Assembly: GCA_910586025.1 (NCBI GenBank)
Contig: CAJUIO010000041.1
Span: 1-29,429, forward strand
Source: an uncultured Lachnospiraceae bacterium
GTDB taxonomy: Bacteria; Bacillota; Clostridia; Lachnospirales; Lachnospiraceae
Length of the DNA stretch: 29,429 nucleotides
Direction: 5' to 3'
Shown one piece after another: positions 1 to 7,567 of this stretch. The notes under the pieces were generated by a model. It made no database searches, was not told where the DNA came from, and saw only the letters and a list, made by a program, of their open reading frames with translations. A program made the translations under genes and the position numbers. Each line of letters opens with the position of its first letter. Within the stretch, counting starts at the first letter, position 1.

Positions 1-20
1 TGTCTGTCTGTCTGTCTGTC
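1..20 (-). repeat. Tetranucleotide tract (GACA)5, truncated by the window edge
   Basis: Five perfect copies of TGTC on the plus strand (GACA in the gene sense) lie inside the 3' part of hsdS and encode T-D-R-Q. The tract continues to position 1, so the true copy number is unknown. A four-base unit shifts the reading frame with each gain or loss, which is how simple-repeat phase variation works. Confidence 0.85.
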
Positions 21-1210
21 ACGAGTGTGCTTCCCGTTTCAGCAAATGTCAAGAGTAAATCCCGATAATATTCATATTGTTTTTGACGCACTTCAATTTC
101 TGCTGGCAGACCGATATTGAGGTCTGTGCAGATGGCTTCAAAATTATCAAGGACATTCACTATACGTTCCTGCACATTCATATCTGGAACTGGCATATAC
201 ATTTTTGCTAATGAGGATAATGCAATTGTCTTTTGTGCTGCTCCTTTAGCCAATTTATCTGCTTGGATTTTGAAATCTGTGCTTTGCATCGCATGAAACA
301 AATACTTGGATTTCACAATGGCATTATTCGGACGCAATATAGCTATATGTCGTTGAAATACAAATTTTTTATCATTCTCAATACATACCGGTATTCCATA
401 AGAACCAACCACTGTATATAAAATATCTCCTTTACGTGGTCTACGTTTTTCCGCTAAAGAATTATAATATGATTCAGGAACATACATAGTATTTTCAAAA
501 TCAATATCATGATATTCTGTAACGTTAGAAATCGTTATAAATGGAATTCCATCATCTGATTTTGGTGGCGGCATATGGTCTCCATCAGCAATCGATTCAC
601 ACAATTCGGATAATCGATAGATTGGTGCCTTATTACCAAAGTTCAACATTTTATCTCTATAAAAACTATACTGCTTCTTCCGAGCTGTAAGCTCGGCTGT
701 AAGCTCGGCTGTAAGCTCGGCTGTAAGTAACGTGAAAGAGTCCAACACGCGGACTATTTCACGTTGTACCTCCAGAGGAGGTACGGCGATCTTCAATGCT
801 TTAAAATCTCCTCCCGTTAATTTCGGAATATTCCCATGAATCAATGAGGTTACATCTATTGTCTGAATGTAATGATATAAATAACGCAACATTACGCCAT
901 CTTTTTCTTCAATAATATGCGCATGATTGTTTACCCAGATTTTCCCCTCAGCCCATGTTACAACTGGTGTCCCGGATTTTGTAATTACACTTCCGTCCTC
1001 GCCTACCAAAACAAATGTTCCATCAAAAATATAATCTGATACATAATCCTGAACTCCATTAGCTCCATAATATGGATATTTACCTGCCTCACGAGACGCT
1101 TTTGTTACAGGTTTTCGCTTTTTATCAAGCAAATTGCAACAGTCTTCAAGACAACGTATTTCCACACCATCTGGGCAAAGTTCGGCTATCAATGTTTCTA
1201 ATTTGCTCAT
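1..1210 (-). CDS. hsdS: Type I restriction-modification specificity subunit HsdS (3' end beyond window)
   Basis: The reading frame starts at ATG 1210-1208 and stays open to the window edge, giving 403 visible codons. HsdS selects the split DNA target for the HsdM/HsdR complex. The order is target recognition domain 1 (about residues 1-140), a conserved helix ending in three TAEL repeats (163-174), recognition domain 2 (about 190-340), and a second conserved helix with the motif RQKQYEYYRDLLLTF. After that the frame enters a (GACA)n tract coding T-D-R-Q. TAEL repeats are a hallmark of EcoR124-like (type IC) S subunits. The start overlaps the stop of the upstream gene (ATGA) and has AGGAGA seven bases before it, so translation is probably coupled. 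AT-rich codon use fits horizontal transfer. The C-terminus and hsdR lie outside the window. Confidence 0.93.
   Translation of the reverse strand, partial: MSKLETLIAELCPDGVEIRCLEDCCNLLDKKRKPVTKASREAGKYPYYGANGVQDYVSDYIFDGTFVLVGEDGSVITKSGTPVVTWAEGKIWVNNHAHIIEEKDGVMLRYLYHYIQTIDVTSLIHGNIPKLTGGDFKALKIAVPPLEVQREIVRVLDSFTLLTAELTAELTAELTARKKQYSFYRDKMLNFGNKAPIYRLSELCESIADGDHMPPPKSDDGIPFITISNVTEYHDIDFENTMYVPESYYNSLAEKRRPRKGDILYTVVGSYGIPVCIENDKKFVFQRHIAILRPNNAIVKSKYLFHAMQSTDFKIQADKLAKGAAQKTIALSSLAKMYMPVPDMNVQERIVNVLDNFEAICTDLNIGLPAEIEVRQKQYEYYRDLLLTFAETGSTLVTDRQTD
684..724 (-). repeat. 12-bp tandem repeat coding TAEL (three copies plus a partial fourth)
   Basis: On the gene strand ACAGCCGAGCTT occurs three times in tandem (724-689), followed by ACAGC of a fourth copy. 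It encodes TAELTAELTAEL-TA in the spacer helix between the two recognition domains of HsdS. In EcoR124-type enzymes the number of TAEL units sets the spacer length of the recognition site, so slippage changes specificity without breaking the frame. Confidence 0.9.
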
Positions 1211-1872
1211 GCTTTAGTCTCCTTGCTCAAAACGGCTTGTAATCTCTTTGAAAGCTTTTGCTTCAAATCATCATCATTTTCATAAAGCACAATATTGTCG
1301 CCACTTACATCAAAATGAACTCTTTCATTATCAAAAAAATCTCGCTTACAAGTAAGAATCAACTTAATCGGATGGTTGCAAAGCTGTAATCCTCTGGCTA
1401 TTCCTGCTTCATAATAAACGCCACCACGATTACCAGTCAAATCAGCGATTAAAGCGATAGAATCCGTTATTTCTGCAGTAATCTCTCCGATAATAGATCC
1501 ATTGAATTGTTTCTCATCAATTCTCATGGCCGAGTAATTCAAGGACTGTATAACAGGCTTATATACCTGTTCGTATGTAGAAGCAGTTTCCGTAGAAAAC
1601 ATCATTGCAACAAATATTTGATTTCTTTTCGTTATCAATGGAATGGAAACTTTATCATATTTCTTTTTGTACAGTTGCCGTAATAATGCCACTAAATTTT
1701 CACAGCGCCGAAAAGAATCCCCCTGCTTTTTTATTCCATCAATAAGCACCCATGCTTCTTCGTTATTTTCATTTATTTCCTCTAAAAATGCCTCGACCTC
1801 ATAAACCCATTCACTGATATTAGGCTGTTTGGGATTTTCAATCAAATTTTTTAACGTTTCTTTTTCATTCAT
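1207..1872 (-). CDS. TIR / nucleoside deoxyribosyltransferase-like protein inside the hsd operon
   Basis: This 221-residue protein has two parts. The N-terminal ~80 residues are acidic and helical, with no family I recognise. The rest is a Rossmann-like domain with the pattern of nucleoside 2-deoxyribosyltransferase / TIR-like folds: IFVAMMF (about 86-92), a conserved RIDEKQFNGSI segment, IALIADLTGNRGGVYYEAGIARG with the acidic YEAG site, then LTCKRDFFD. In such folds a YE.G glutamate often acts in N-glycosidic bond cleavage of NAD or nucleosides. It sits between hsdM (two-base gap) and hsdS (four-base overlap), with GAGG seven bases before the ATG, so it is made with the RM subunits. A defence effector or abortive-infection role is inferred; a metabolic deoxyribosyltransferase seems less likely here. 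Confidence 0.65.
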   Translation of the reverse strand: MNEKETLKNLIENPKQPNISEWVYEVEAFLEEINENNEEAWVLIDGIKKQGDSFRRCENLVALLRQLYKKKYDKVSIPLITKRNQIFVAMMFSTETASTYEQVYKPVIQSLNYSAMRIDEKQFNGSIIGEITAEITDSIALIADLTGNRGGVYYEAGIARGLQLCNHPIKLILTCKRDFFDNERVHFDVSGDNIVLYENDDDLKQKLSKRLQAVLSKETKA

Positions 1873-1874
1873 AA

Positions 1875-3437
1875 TTACACCTCAATCTCCTCAATAATTT
1901 TATCAATCTCATCCCGAAGCATCTGCTCATGCGCCACGATTGCCTTTATTTCCGCATTCAGCTTCACAATATCAATTTTCTCTCTGGTATCCTCCGCCTC
2001 AACGTATGTGGACACAGATAAATTATAATCATTGCCTGACATTTCATCATAACTTGCCAGATGTGCAAAATACTCTACTTCTTCACGCTTTGCAAACACA
2101 TCTACAATATGTTCTATATTCTCAGGTGTCAGTTTATTATTGTTCGTAACCTTAATACACTCCTTTGTTGCATCTATGAACAATGTCTTGTTATCCGTCT
2201 TATTTTTCTTCATTACCATGATACAAGTAGCAATAGAAGTTCCGAAGAACAGATTGCTCGGCAACTGAATCACACAGTCCACATAGTTGTTATCGATCAG
2301 ATATTTTCGGATTTTCTGTTCTGCACCGCCGCGATACATAATCCCCGGAAAACATACGATGGCAGCAGTTCCGTTAGACGCAAGCCATGAAAGACTGTGC
2401 ATGATAAATGCCATATCCGCTTTACTCTTTGGTGCCAGAACTCCGGCAGGAGCAAAACGGGGATCATTAATCAGCAACGGATTCTCATCTCCTGCCCACT
2501 TGATAGAATAGGGCGGATTTGAAACAATCAGTTCAAATGGCTCGTCATCCCAATGCTGCGGACTGATAAGCGTATCCTCACAGGCAATATTGAATTTATC
2601 GAATCCCACATCATGTAAAAACATATTGATTCGACACAGATTATAAGTTGTGATGTTAATTTCCTGCCCATAGAAACCGTTACGAATCGCATCCTTACCA
2701 AGAATTTTCTCAGCCTTCAAAAGCAAAGAACCGGAACCACAGGCCGGATCGTATACTTTATTAATCTCTGTTTTCCCCACAGTTCCAAGTCTTGTAAGTA
2801 ATTCTGACACGTCTGCCGGAGTGAAAAATTCCCCACCGGATTTTCCGGCATTGGACGCATACATGGTCATAAGGTACTCATATGCATCGCCAAAAGCATC
2901 AATGGAATGGTCTTTCACATCTCCGAGGTTCATTTCACCCACGCCATTTAACAGTTTGACCAGTTTCTCATTACGCTTGGCAACCGTAGAACCCAATTTG
3001 TTGCTATTCACATCATAATCATCGAACAGTCCGGCAAAATCGCTCTCTGCATCACTGCCTTTCGCAGATTCTTCAATATGGCGGAACACTCGCTCCAACG
3101 TTTCATTTAAATTTTCGTCACTCGTAGCATTGGCACGAACATTGCAGAATAATTCGCTCGGCAAAATGAAAAAGCCTTTTTCCTCTACCAGTCCGTCACG
3201 AGCTTCTTCTGCATCCTCGTCCGGCATTTTTGCAAAGTCAAAATCAGAGTTTCCTGCCTCCGCTTCTCCACTGTTTATGTAATTACACAAATTTTCAGAA
3301 ATATAACGATAGAACATCGTTCCAAGAACATAATTCTTAAAGTCCCATCCGTCAACTGCTCCCCTCAGTTCGTCTGCGATTGCCCAGATGGCACGGTGCA
3401 GTTCGTCACGCTCCTGTTCCTTTTTGGTATCAACCAT
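1875..3437 (-). CDS. hsdM: Type I restriction-modification DNA methyltransferase HsdM
   Basis: This is the adenine-N6 methyltransferase subunit of the type I complex, 520 residues from the chosen start. The N-terminal HsdM helical domain begins about residue 10. The EFFTP motif (203-207), SAM-binding motif I DPACGSGS (230-237) and catalytic NPPY (307-310) are all present, so it should be active. The frame is open for 18 more codons upstream, but ATG 3437 is preceded by GGAGGG six bases away, and its alignment with the family begins there. It overlaps the end of the broken XRE-like regulator (the last regulator codons contain the hsdM ATG), so the two were one operon. The 3' neighbours are the TIR-like gene and hsdS. 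Confidence 0.95.
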   Translation of the reverse strand: MVDTKKEQERDELHRAIWAIADELRGAVDGWDFKNYVLGTMFYRYISENLCNYINSGEAEAGNSDFDFAKMPDEDAEEARDGLVEEKGFFILPSELFCNVRANATSDENLNETLERVFRHIEESAKGSDAESDFAGLFDDYDVNSNKLGSTVAKRNEKLVKLLNGVGEMNLGDVKDHSIDAFGDAYEYLMTMYASNAGKSGGEFFTPADVSELLTRLGTVGKTEINKVYDPACGSGSLLLKAEKILGKDAIRNGFYGQEINITTYNLCRINMFLHDVGFDKFNIACEDTLISPQHWDDEPFELIVSNPPYSIKWAGDENPLLINDPRFAPAGVLAPKSKADMAFIMHSLSWLASNGTAAIVCFPGIMYRGGAEQKIRKYLIDNNYVDCVIQLPSNLFFGTSIATCIMVMKKNKTDNKTLFIDATKECIKVTNNNKLTPENIEHIVDVFAKREEVEYFAHLASYDEMSGNDYNLSVSTYVEAEDTREKIDIVKLNAEIKAIVAHEQMLRDEIDKIIEEIEV

Positions 3438-3657
3438 TCTCTTTCCCTCCGTTATCCTCCGGTATAAATTCCAGAATATCGTCCACTCCACAATTCAGGA
3501 CACGGCAGATGCTTTCCACGCTTTCAAGGGAAATATACCCGCCTCGTTTCAACCGTGTGATAATATTTGCGGAAAACCCCGCTTCCTGCTAAAGCTGTGA
3601 GTTCGTCATGTTTTTCTCTATCAATAAATGGAATAATATTTTATAGCTGACCGCCAT
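3430..3657 (-). pseudogene. XRE/Cro-family regulator interrupted by an in-frame amber codon
   Basis: From ATG 3657 (GGAGG six bases upstream) the frame reads MAVSYKILFHLLIEKNMTNSQL, then TAG at 3591-3589, then QEAGFSANIITRLKRGGYIS and on to TGA 3430. Joined across the stop it is a 75-residue helix-turn-helix protein of the type starting MAVSYxxLWxLLI, common before RM and mobile-element operons. The codon after QL is TAG where the family tolerates many residues; a single CAG-to-TAG transition would explain it. The frame is otherwise intact and its end overlaps hsdM, as for a functional upstream regulator. Either the regulator is recently dead, or the stop is read through or suppressed, or it is a sequencing error. 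Confidence 0.8.
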
Positions 3658-3694
3658 GTCGCACCTCCATTTTTCTGCCAGAAAATATAAGAAA

Positions 3695-3723
3695 AGTATA
3701 TAACGCAAAAGTGAATTTTTCAA
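3695..3723 (-). promoter_or_regulatory. Sigma-A promoter of the hsd operon
   Basis: On the minus strand TTGAAA (3723-3718), a 17-base spacer, then TATACT (3700-3695). It ends about 38 bases before the ATG of the broken regulator. It is the only good promoter match between the upstream hairpin and the operon. Confidence 0.65.
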
Positions 3724-3784
3724 TTCAAGAATACGGTTTTGAAATACAATTTTTCTCTCAAATAAGCCGCTATTCGTAACAAAA

Positions 3785-3833
3785 CGGCATTGCACTTCCA
3801 ATCAGTTAAAGGGAATGCAATGCCGCTCTTTTT
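3785..3833. terminator. Hairpin terminator, possibly bidirectional
   Basis: CGGCATTGCA (3785-3794) pairs perfectly with TGCAATGCCG (3816-3825). The stem extends into TTCC/GGGA with one mismatch and a wobble, around an 11-base loop. A six-T run follows on the plus strand (3828-3833), and TTTTGTT follows on the minus strand. The open frame that I read as a displaced rlmD tail stops inside the loop, so this would suit as that gene's own terminator. Confidence 0.6.
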
Positions 3834-4034
3834 TCCAGTTTTGCGAAAACATATCCTTTCGCCAAAATGTATATCTTCTGTTTCCCACAGCATATCCCCC
3901 TGGGTAAATCAATTTCCTCATACCCATTCTGCAGAAACCATTCTTGCGCCAAATCGGCAGAACCCTTTGATTTATCGGGCTTTTCTCGTCAGCAGAGCGA
4001 CTGTTTCAACATGAGTACCAAATTAGAACATATC
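3806..4034 (-). pseudogene. rlmD 3'-end-like remnant (attachment-site region)
   Basis: Two joined pieces. Bases 4034-3972 read GDMF-stop-FGTHVETVALLTRKAR-stop, which matches position for position the rlmD C-terminal motif VDLFGMTVHVETVVML in this window. After the shared 10-bp core (3984-3975) a second frame, two bases out of register with the first, runs open for 55 more codons: KPD then KSKGSADLAQEWFLQN... to TAA 3808-3806, with no start codon of its own. This second frame is in phase with the KPD of rlmD. The simplest reading is an attR: the left half is a former rlmD tail, the right half the element's copy of the target. It could also be one reusable mobile-element end. No function is expected as it stands. 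Confidence 0.5.
3975..3984 (-). repeat. Direct repeat, left copy (candidate att core)
   Basis: AAAAGCCCGA on the minus strand is identical in sequence and orientation to 8062-8053 inside rlmD. Both copies follow a coding copy of the HVETV motif at nearly the same distance (26 versus 28 bases). Confidence 0.5.
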
Positions 4035-4168
4035 CCCACAAAATTGCGGAAATATGGGCAATATTTATACAGTACTAATACTGCTCGTGCGTCCCTTTTC
4101 CCACAAAATCTCCTCCAATTTACACTTTCCACTGCAAAATCTTTTCTGTTAAAAAATATCAACTATAT

Positions 4169-6403
4169 TTACTCAAATTCAATGTCCTCATTGACTTTTT
4201 TATTAATATCAACTCTTGTCTGAACATCAATTTTATTAACTAACCAACCATTCAGAGTACAATTCTTAATAAATTCATCTATTCTATTGACACCATTGAT
4301 TTCTTTTAATGTAACTACAACGCCAAAGCGAATTCCCGTTCCATCTTTAGGGTCTAAGCGGTTATTTGTTTTTATCTCCATTCCCCAATTTTTATTATCA
4401 TAAGATTTCTTCGGCATCATTTTGTTTTTTGGTCTTTCTGCAATATATTTTACATTATCCCATTTTCTAAATCTTTCTCTTGCTTCACCCTCCAAAAGAA
4501 AATATTTTTCATTATCTAACATTACATCCTGATTCTGTTTATCGCCCTTAATATCCTCTATCTTCCCTTTATTGTTGATTCTGCCGAAATGTAAATTAAG
4601 TTCTGTATTTGTATAATCAACCCCTTGCGTCCTATCACACATAGGGAAATAACACATCGTTGCCCTTGCAATATAAGGGTATTTGTCATCTTTAATTGGA
4701 ACTGGAAAATAATAATTATATGTATTCCATTTTTCACTCACATCATATACCAGAAATTTAATTTCATCTTCTTTTGTATGAACAATATCATCTATTTTAA
4801 TAGGTACTATACCATGTCCATATAAGGCAACCTCTTCTGGTGTCGGCTTTTCATTCCAGTCTCTTGCAGCATCAATAATCATCGCTTTTGCAACTTCTCT
4901 ATTCAATCCTAAAATATTAATCAAGTAAGACAATTTTCGGGCAATCCAAGGAGCTGCAAATGAAGTACCAGCAACATTTGCTTCCCCTAATGGTTCACAA
5001 ACCTTAATATATTTTTCTTCACTCCCACCATAATAACTAACATCTGGTTTTGCAAAAAAGGATAACGCCAATCCTCTTCTTGCATACTTAGTTGACAAAC
5101 CATTCTGGGTTACTGCATTAACTACCATACTGTTTATTGAATCAGCAGGCGATCCTATTTTCTCAATATCAGCGCTAGGCTTATTCGTCCCTGCAACAAC
5201 AAAAATAACATCATTTTCATATTGGATTTTATCTAATATAGCCGCCTCTGCAGAAATAAAATTGTCATTAACTTCTTGATTACTTCCGAGCGAAATATTC
5301 CAAACCTTTATATCTCTATTGTTTGCAATAATCTCTTTTATCTGTTTTGTAATAGTAAAAGAAGAAAATTTTGAACCTATTGCGACACCAAAATGGCGTA
5401 CCCTAAATCTGCCACATCCGTCATCAAGCCAAGGATTTAATCTTGCACCATCTACAATAATAGAATCCACCGCTGTACCATGACGATAATCATCTGGATT
5501 TTTAGGAAGATTATCATCAACCATATCATGATACTCTACCCATTCGCCAAAATAGACACGTTTATCAAATAACGTATCAATTACTCCAACAGTTGGCTCA
5601 ATAGTTGGAGAAGGCATATACAGAGTCCCTTGCTGATATTCCTGAATGAAGTCTTCTGGAGATAATTCTGATAAATCCTCTGTTGCCATAGAAACAAGAT
5701 ACGGTGCTTTCTCAAATAAAATCTGTAATTGGTTTTCATCTAAAAACACTGTCTGATTATCCAATATTCTACTTTTTAAAATGTCAATTCCAATATTTTT
5801 AAATAACGTTTTTGTATCTGTATGCGTATTATACAATGTAATGATACTTTGTTTTAATTGGCGTGTTGCCATTTCCACCTCAAAATCTTCAATATATGAA
5901 ACATCTGCAACTACCTGTTTAAATGTAGATTTTGTTATTGAAAATCTAGAAAATGGTATTTTATCTATTTTTTTTCTATCATCAAAAGTAACTTTATCTA
6001 TTCCATTTTGAAACTTTACCTTAATTATATCACTTGTTTTTAAAAGTAATTCTATACTTTCATCCAAATCTTCCATATCAAGAAAGTACGTAATAATATG
6101 TTTCGTTTTTTCTTTGTTAAATTTAGCGCCCACAATAGCATAATTAGAATCTTTTCCTTTAAACAATCCTGCAATTCGATTACTCTTTGCAACTATTTTA
6201 TTATAATGAACACTAACCAATATCCCCTCAAAGGGTCTTTTTTCTTGTTTCCAAAATTCTTTAATTTGGCTTATTCTTTCTATCAATCTAAGTAACTGCT
6301 CTGCTGTTACTATTTTTTTGCTGTTCATGGATGCTCCGCCACCGCTACTAGTTTTTGAGGCTTGAACAAATCGCTTCCCCTTTAATTCCAGTACATTATT
6401 CAT
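4169..6403 (-). CDS. ietS: Subtilisin-like serine protease, IetS of an IetAS defence system
   Basis: The protein has 744 residues. The N-terminal ~265 residues are an uncharacterised, charged domain typical of this branch. A peptidase S8 domain follows with all catalytic elements: Asp276 (GVIDT), His308 (RHGTAVDS), oxyanion Asn407 (VAGTNKP) and Ser481 (AGTSFAAPW). About 200 residues of unassigned C-terminal sequence follow. There is no signal peptide, so it acts in the cytoplasm. Its ATG overlaps the end of the ATPase gene by eight bases, so the two are translationally coupled. IetA (AAA ATPase) with IetS (subtilase) was described first as a plasmid stability pair and later as an anti-phage system; gene order and sizes fit. 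The substrate is not known to me. An alternative start is Met26. Confidence 0.85.
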   Translation of the reverse strand: MNNVLELKGKRFVQASKTSSGGGASMNSKKIVTAEQLLRLIERISQIKEFWKQEKRPFEGILVSVHYNKIVAKSNRIAGLFKGKDSNYAIVGAKFNKEKTKHIITYFLDMEDLDESIELLLKTSDIIKVKFQNGIDKVTFDDRKKIDKIPFSRFSITKSTFKQVVADVSYIEDFEVEMATRQLKQSIITLYNTHTDTKTLFKNIGIDILKSRILDNQTVFLDENQLQILFEKAPYLVSMATEDLSELSPEDFIQEYQQGTLYMPSPTIEPTVGVIDTLFDKRVYFGEWVEYHDMVDDNLPKNPDDYRHGTAVDSIIVDGARLNPWLDDGCGRFRVRHFGVAIGSKFSSFTITKQIKEIIANNRDIKVWNISLGSNQEVNDNFISAEAAILDKIQYENDVIFVVAGTNKPSADIEKIGSPADSINSMVVNAVTQNGLSTKYARRGLALSFFAKPDVSYYGGSEEKYIKVCEPLGEANVAGTSFAAPWIARKLSYLINILGLNREVAKAMIIDAARDWNEKPTPEEVALYGHGIVPIKIDDIVHTKEDEIKFLVYDVSEKWNTYNYYFPVPIKDDKYPYIARATMCYFPMCDRTQGVDYTNTELNLHFGRINNKGKIEDIKGDKQNQDVMLDNEKYFLLEGEARERFRKWDNVKYIAERPKNKMMPKKSYDNKNWGMEIKTNNRLDPKDGTGIRFGVVVTLKEINGVNRIDEFIKNCTLNGWLVNKIDVQTRVDINKKVNEDIEFE

Positions 6404-7463
6404 TAATTTCTTCCCCCTTGCTTAATTTTCTGGATACGGTACTTTTAGATTCTCCTTTGAGCTTTTCTATTTCTCTGACCGTAAATCCTTGTGCATGAAG
6501 TTGTTCTATTTCTGTTTCTTCTAAATTACCCATCAAATAATTATAAAGTCTTCTCAAATAATCATATTCTATATTTGCATCGCTGAATGCCAAAGAGGTT
6601 TTTATAATATTCTTCAATTCCCCTGGATAAGGCAAATCAGACGATACCCTCAATATTTTCTTAAACAATCTGGTATCTTTTGGAATGCCTTTAAAATTTT
6701 TAATAAAAGATACAAAATAATACTCTGCGACTTCCAATAAATCTTCTTTACTATATCTATTAAAATTAATCACTGCATCAAAACGTCTAATTAGAGCTTT
6801 GTCAAAATTGGAATACAAATTTGTTGTCGCAATAATTACTATTTCCTTGTTTAAATCAGTTAATCTATCAAGCTCTCTCAATATAGTCGAAGTAACCCGT
6901 CCCATTTCTCGCACATCATTCCTATTAACTCTATCCAAAGCAATCACATCTATTTCATCGAATAAAATAACAACTTTATTTGAATATGGAATCATATTTA
7001 TCTCAGCAAAAACACTGGCAATATTTTTATTAGTTTGACCTAGTTTACTATCAATCAAATGCTCAAAATCAACACAATATAAGGTTCTGCCAAGCAGCCT
7101 TGCTATATGTTTCGCAGCTTCCGTTTTTCCACTACCTGGCAGTCCTTCAAGTAAAAACTTATTTATCCCAATATTATGATTAACTGCATTAATAATACCT
7201 TTTATATCATTAGATATTACTACCGGCAAATTCAATGGTTGCATTTCTCTAATATCTATCTGTTTTAAAAATTCACTTTCAAAATCCCTCGCCTGTGGAA
7301 CATACAAGTTGGATTCTGCTATTAACCCCATTATATACTCAGCCAGCTGATAATCACCAATAGCATCAAAATATTTCGCTATGCTTACTGCCTCATTTCT
7401 AAATGCATTCTCATTTTTTTCAACATGATATTTTATCAAGTTTAATATATTTTGTTTTTTCAC
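6396..7463 (-). CDS. ietA: AAA+ ATPase, IetA of an IetAS defence system
   Basis: The protein has 355 residues. A helical N-terminus (1-75) is followed by an AAA+ core with Walker A GLPGSGKT (107-114), Walker B VVILFDEID (164-172), sensor 1 TTN (213-215) and the arginine-finger pair RR (226-227). Residues about 318-350 (QLHAQGFTVREIEKLKG... STVSRKL) look like a helix-turn-helix, so DNA binding or autoregulation is possible. The start is GTG at 7463-7461, nine bases after GGAGG; TTG at 7466 is an alternative. It is followed directly by the subtilase gene with overlapping ends. In the family the ATPase is thought to restrain or activate the protease; that is inference here. Confidence 0.85.
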   Translation of the reverse strand: MKKQNILNLIKYHVEKNENAFRNEAVSIAKYFDAIGDYQLAEYIMGLIAESNLYVPQARDFESEFLKQIDIREMQPLNLPVVISNDIKGIINAVNHNIGINKFLLEGLPGSGKTEAAKHIARLLGRTLYCVDFEHLIDSKLGQTNKNIASVFAEINMIPYSNKVVILFDEIDVIALDRVNRNDVREMGRVTSTILRELDRLTDLNKEIVIIATTNLYSNFDKALIRRFDAVINFNRYSKEDLLEVAEYYFVSFIKNFKGIPKDTRLFKKILRVSSDLPYPGELKNIIKTSLAFSDANIEYDYLRRLYNYLMGNLEETEIEQLHAQGFTVREIEKLKGESKSTVSRKLSKGEEINE

Positions 7464-7492
7464 AAGAGCGCACCTCCAATTACCTTTTTTGT

Positions 7493-7537
7493 ATTATATC
7501 ACATATTGGGACAAAATGACACTAATTTGGGACAAAA
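7493..7537 (-). promoter_or_regulatory. ietAS promoter with two direct-repeat operator candidates
   Basis: The minus strand carries TATAAT (7498-7493), 23 bases before the GGAGG of ietA. TTTTGTCCCAA occurs twice, at 7537-7527 and 7516-7506, exactly 21 bases apart (two helical turns), placed where a -35 box would lie. No good TTGACA is present (TGTCAT at best). Same-face repeats over a weak -35 suggest a regulator site, perhaps for the HTH at the end of IetA. Confidence 0.55.
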
Positions 7538-7567
7538 AAAATAAATTCCATACGCCTAAACCAGAAA

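Noticed and set aside
684..724. Short tandem repeats as a CRISPR array
   Set aside because: Repeats are contiguous, without spacers, and code TAEL inside hsdS.
3867..4223. Plus-strand frame of 118 codons across the rlmD remnant
   Set aside because: No RBS and no family resemblance; the minus strand explains this region better.
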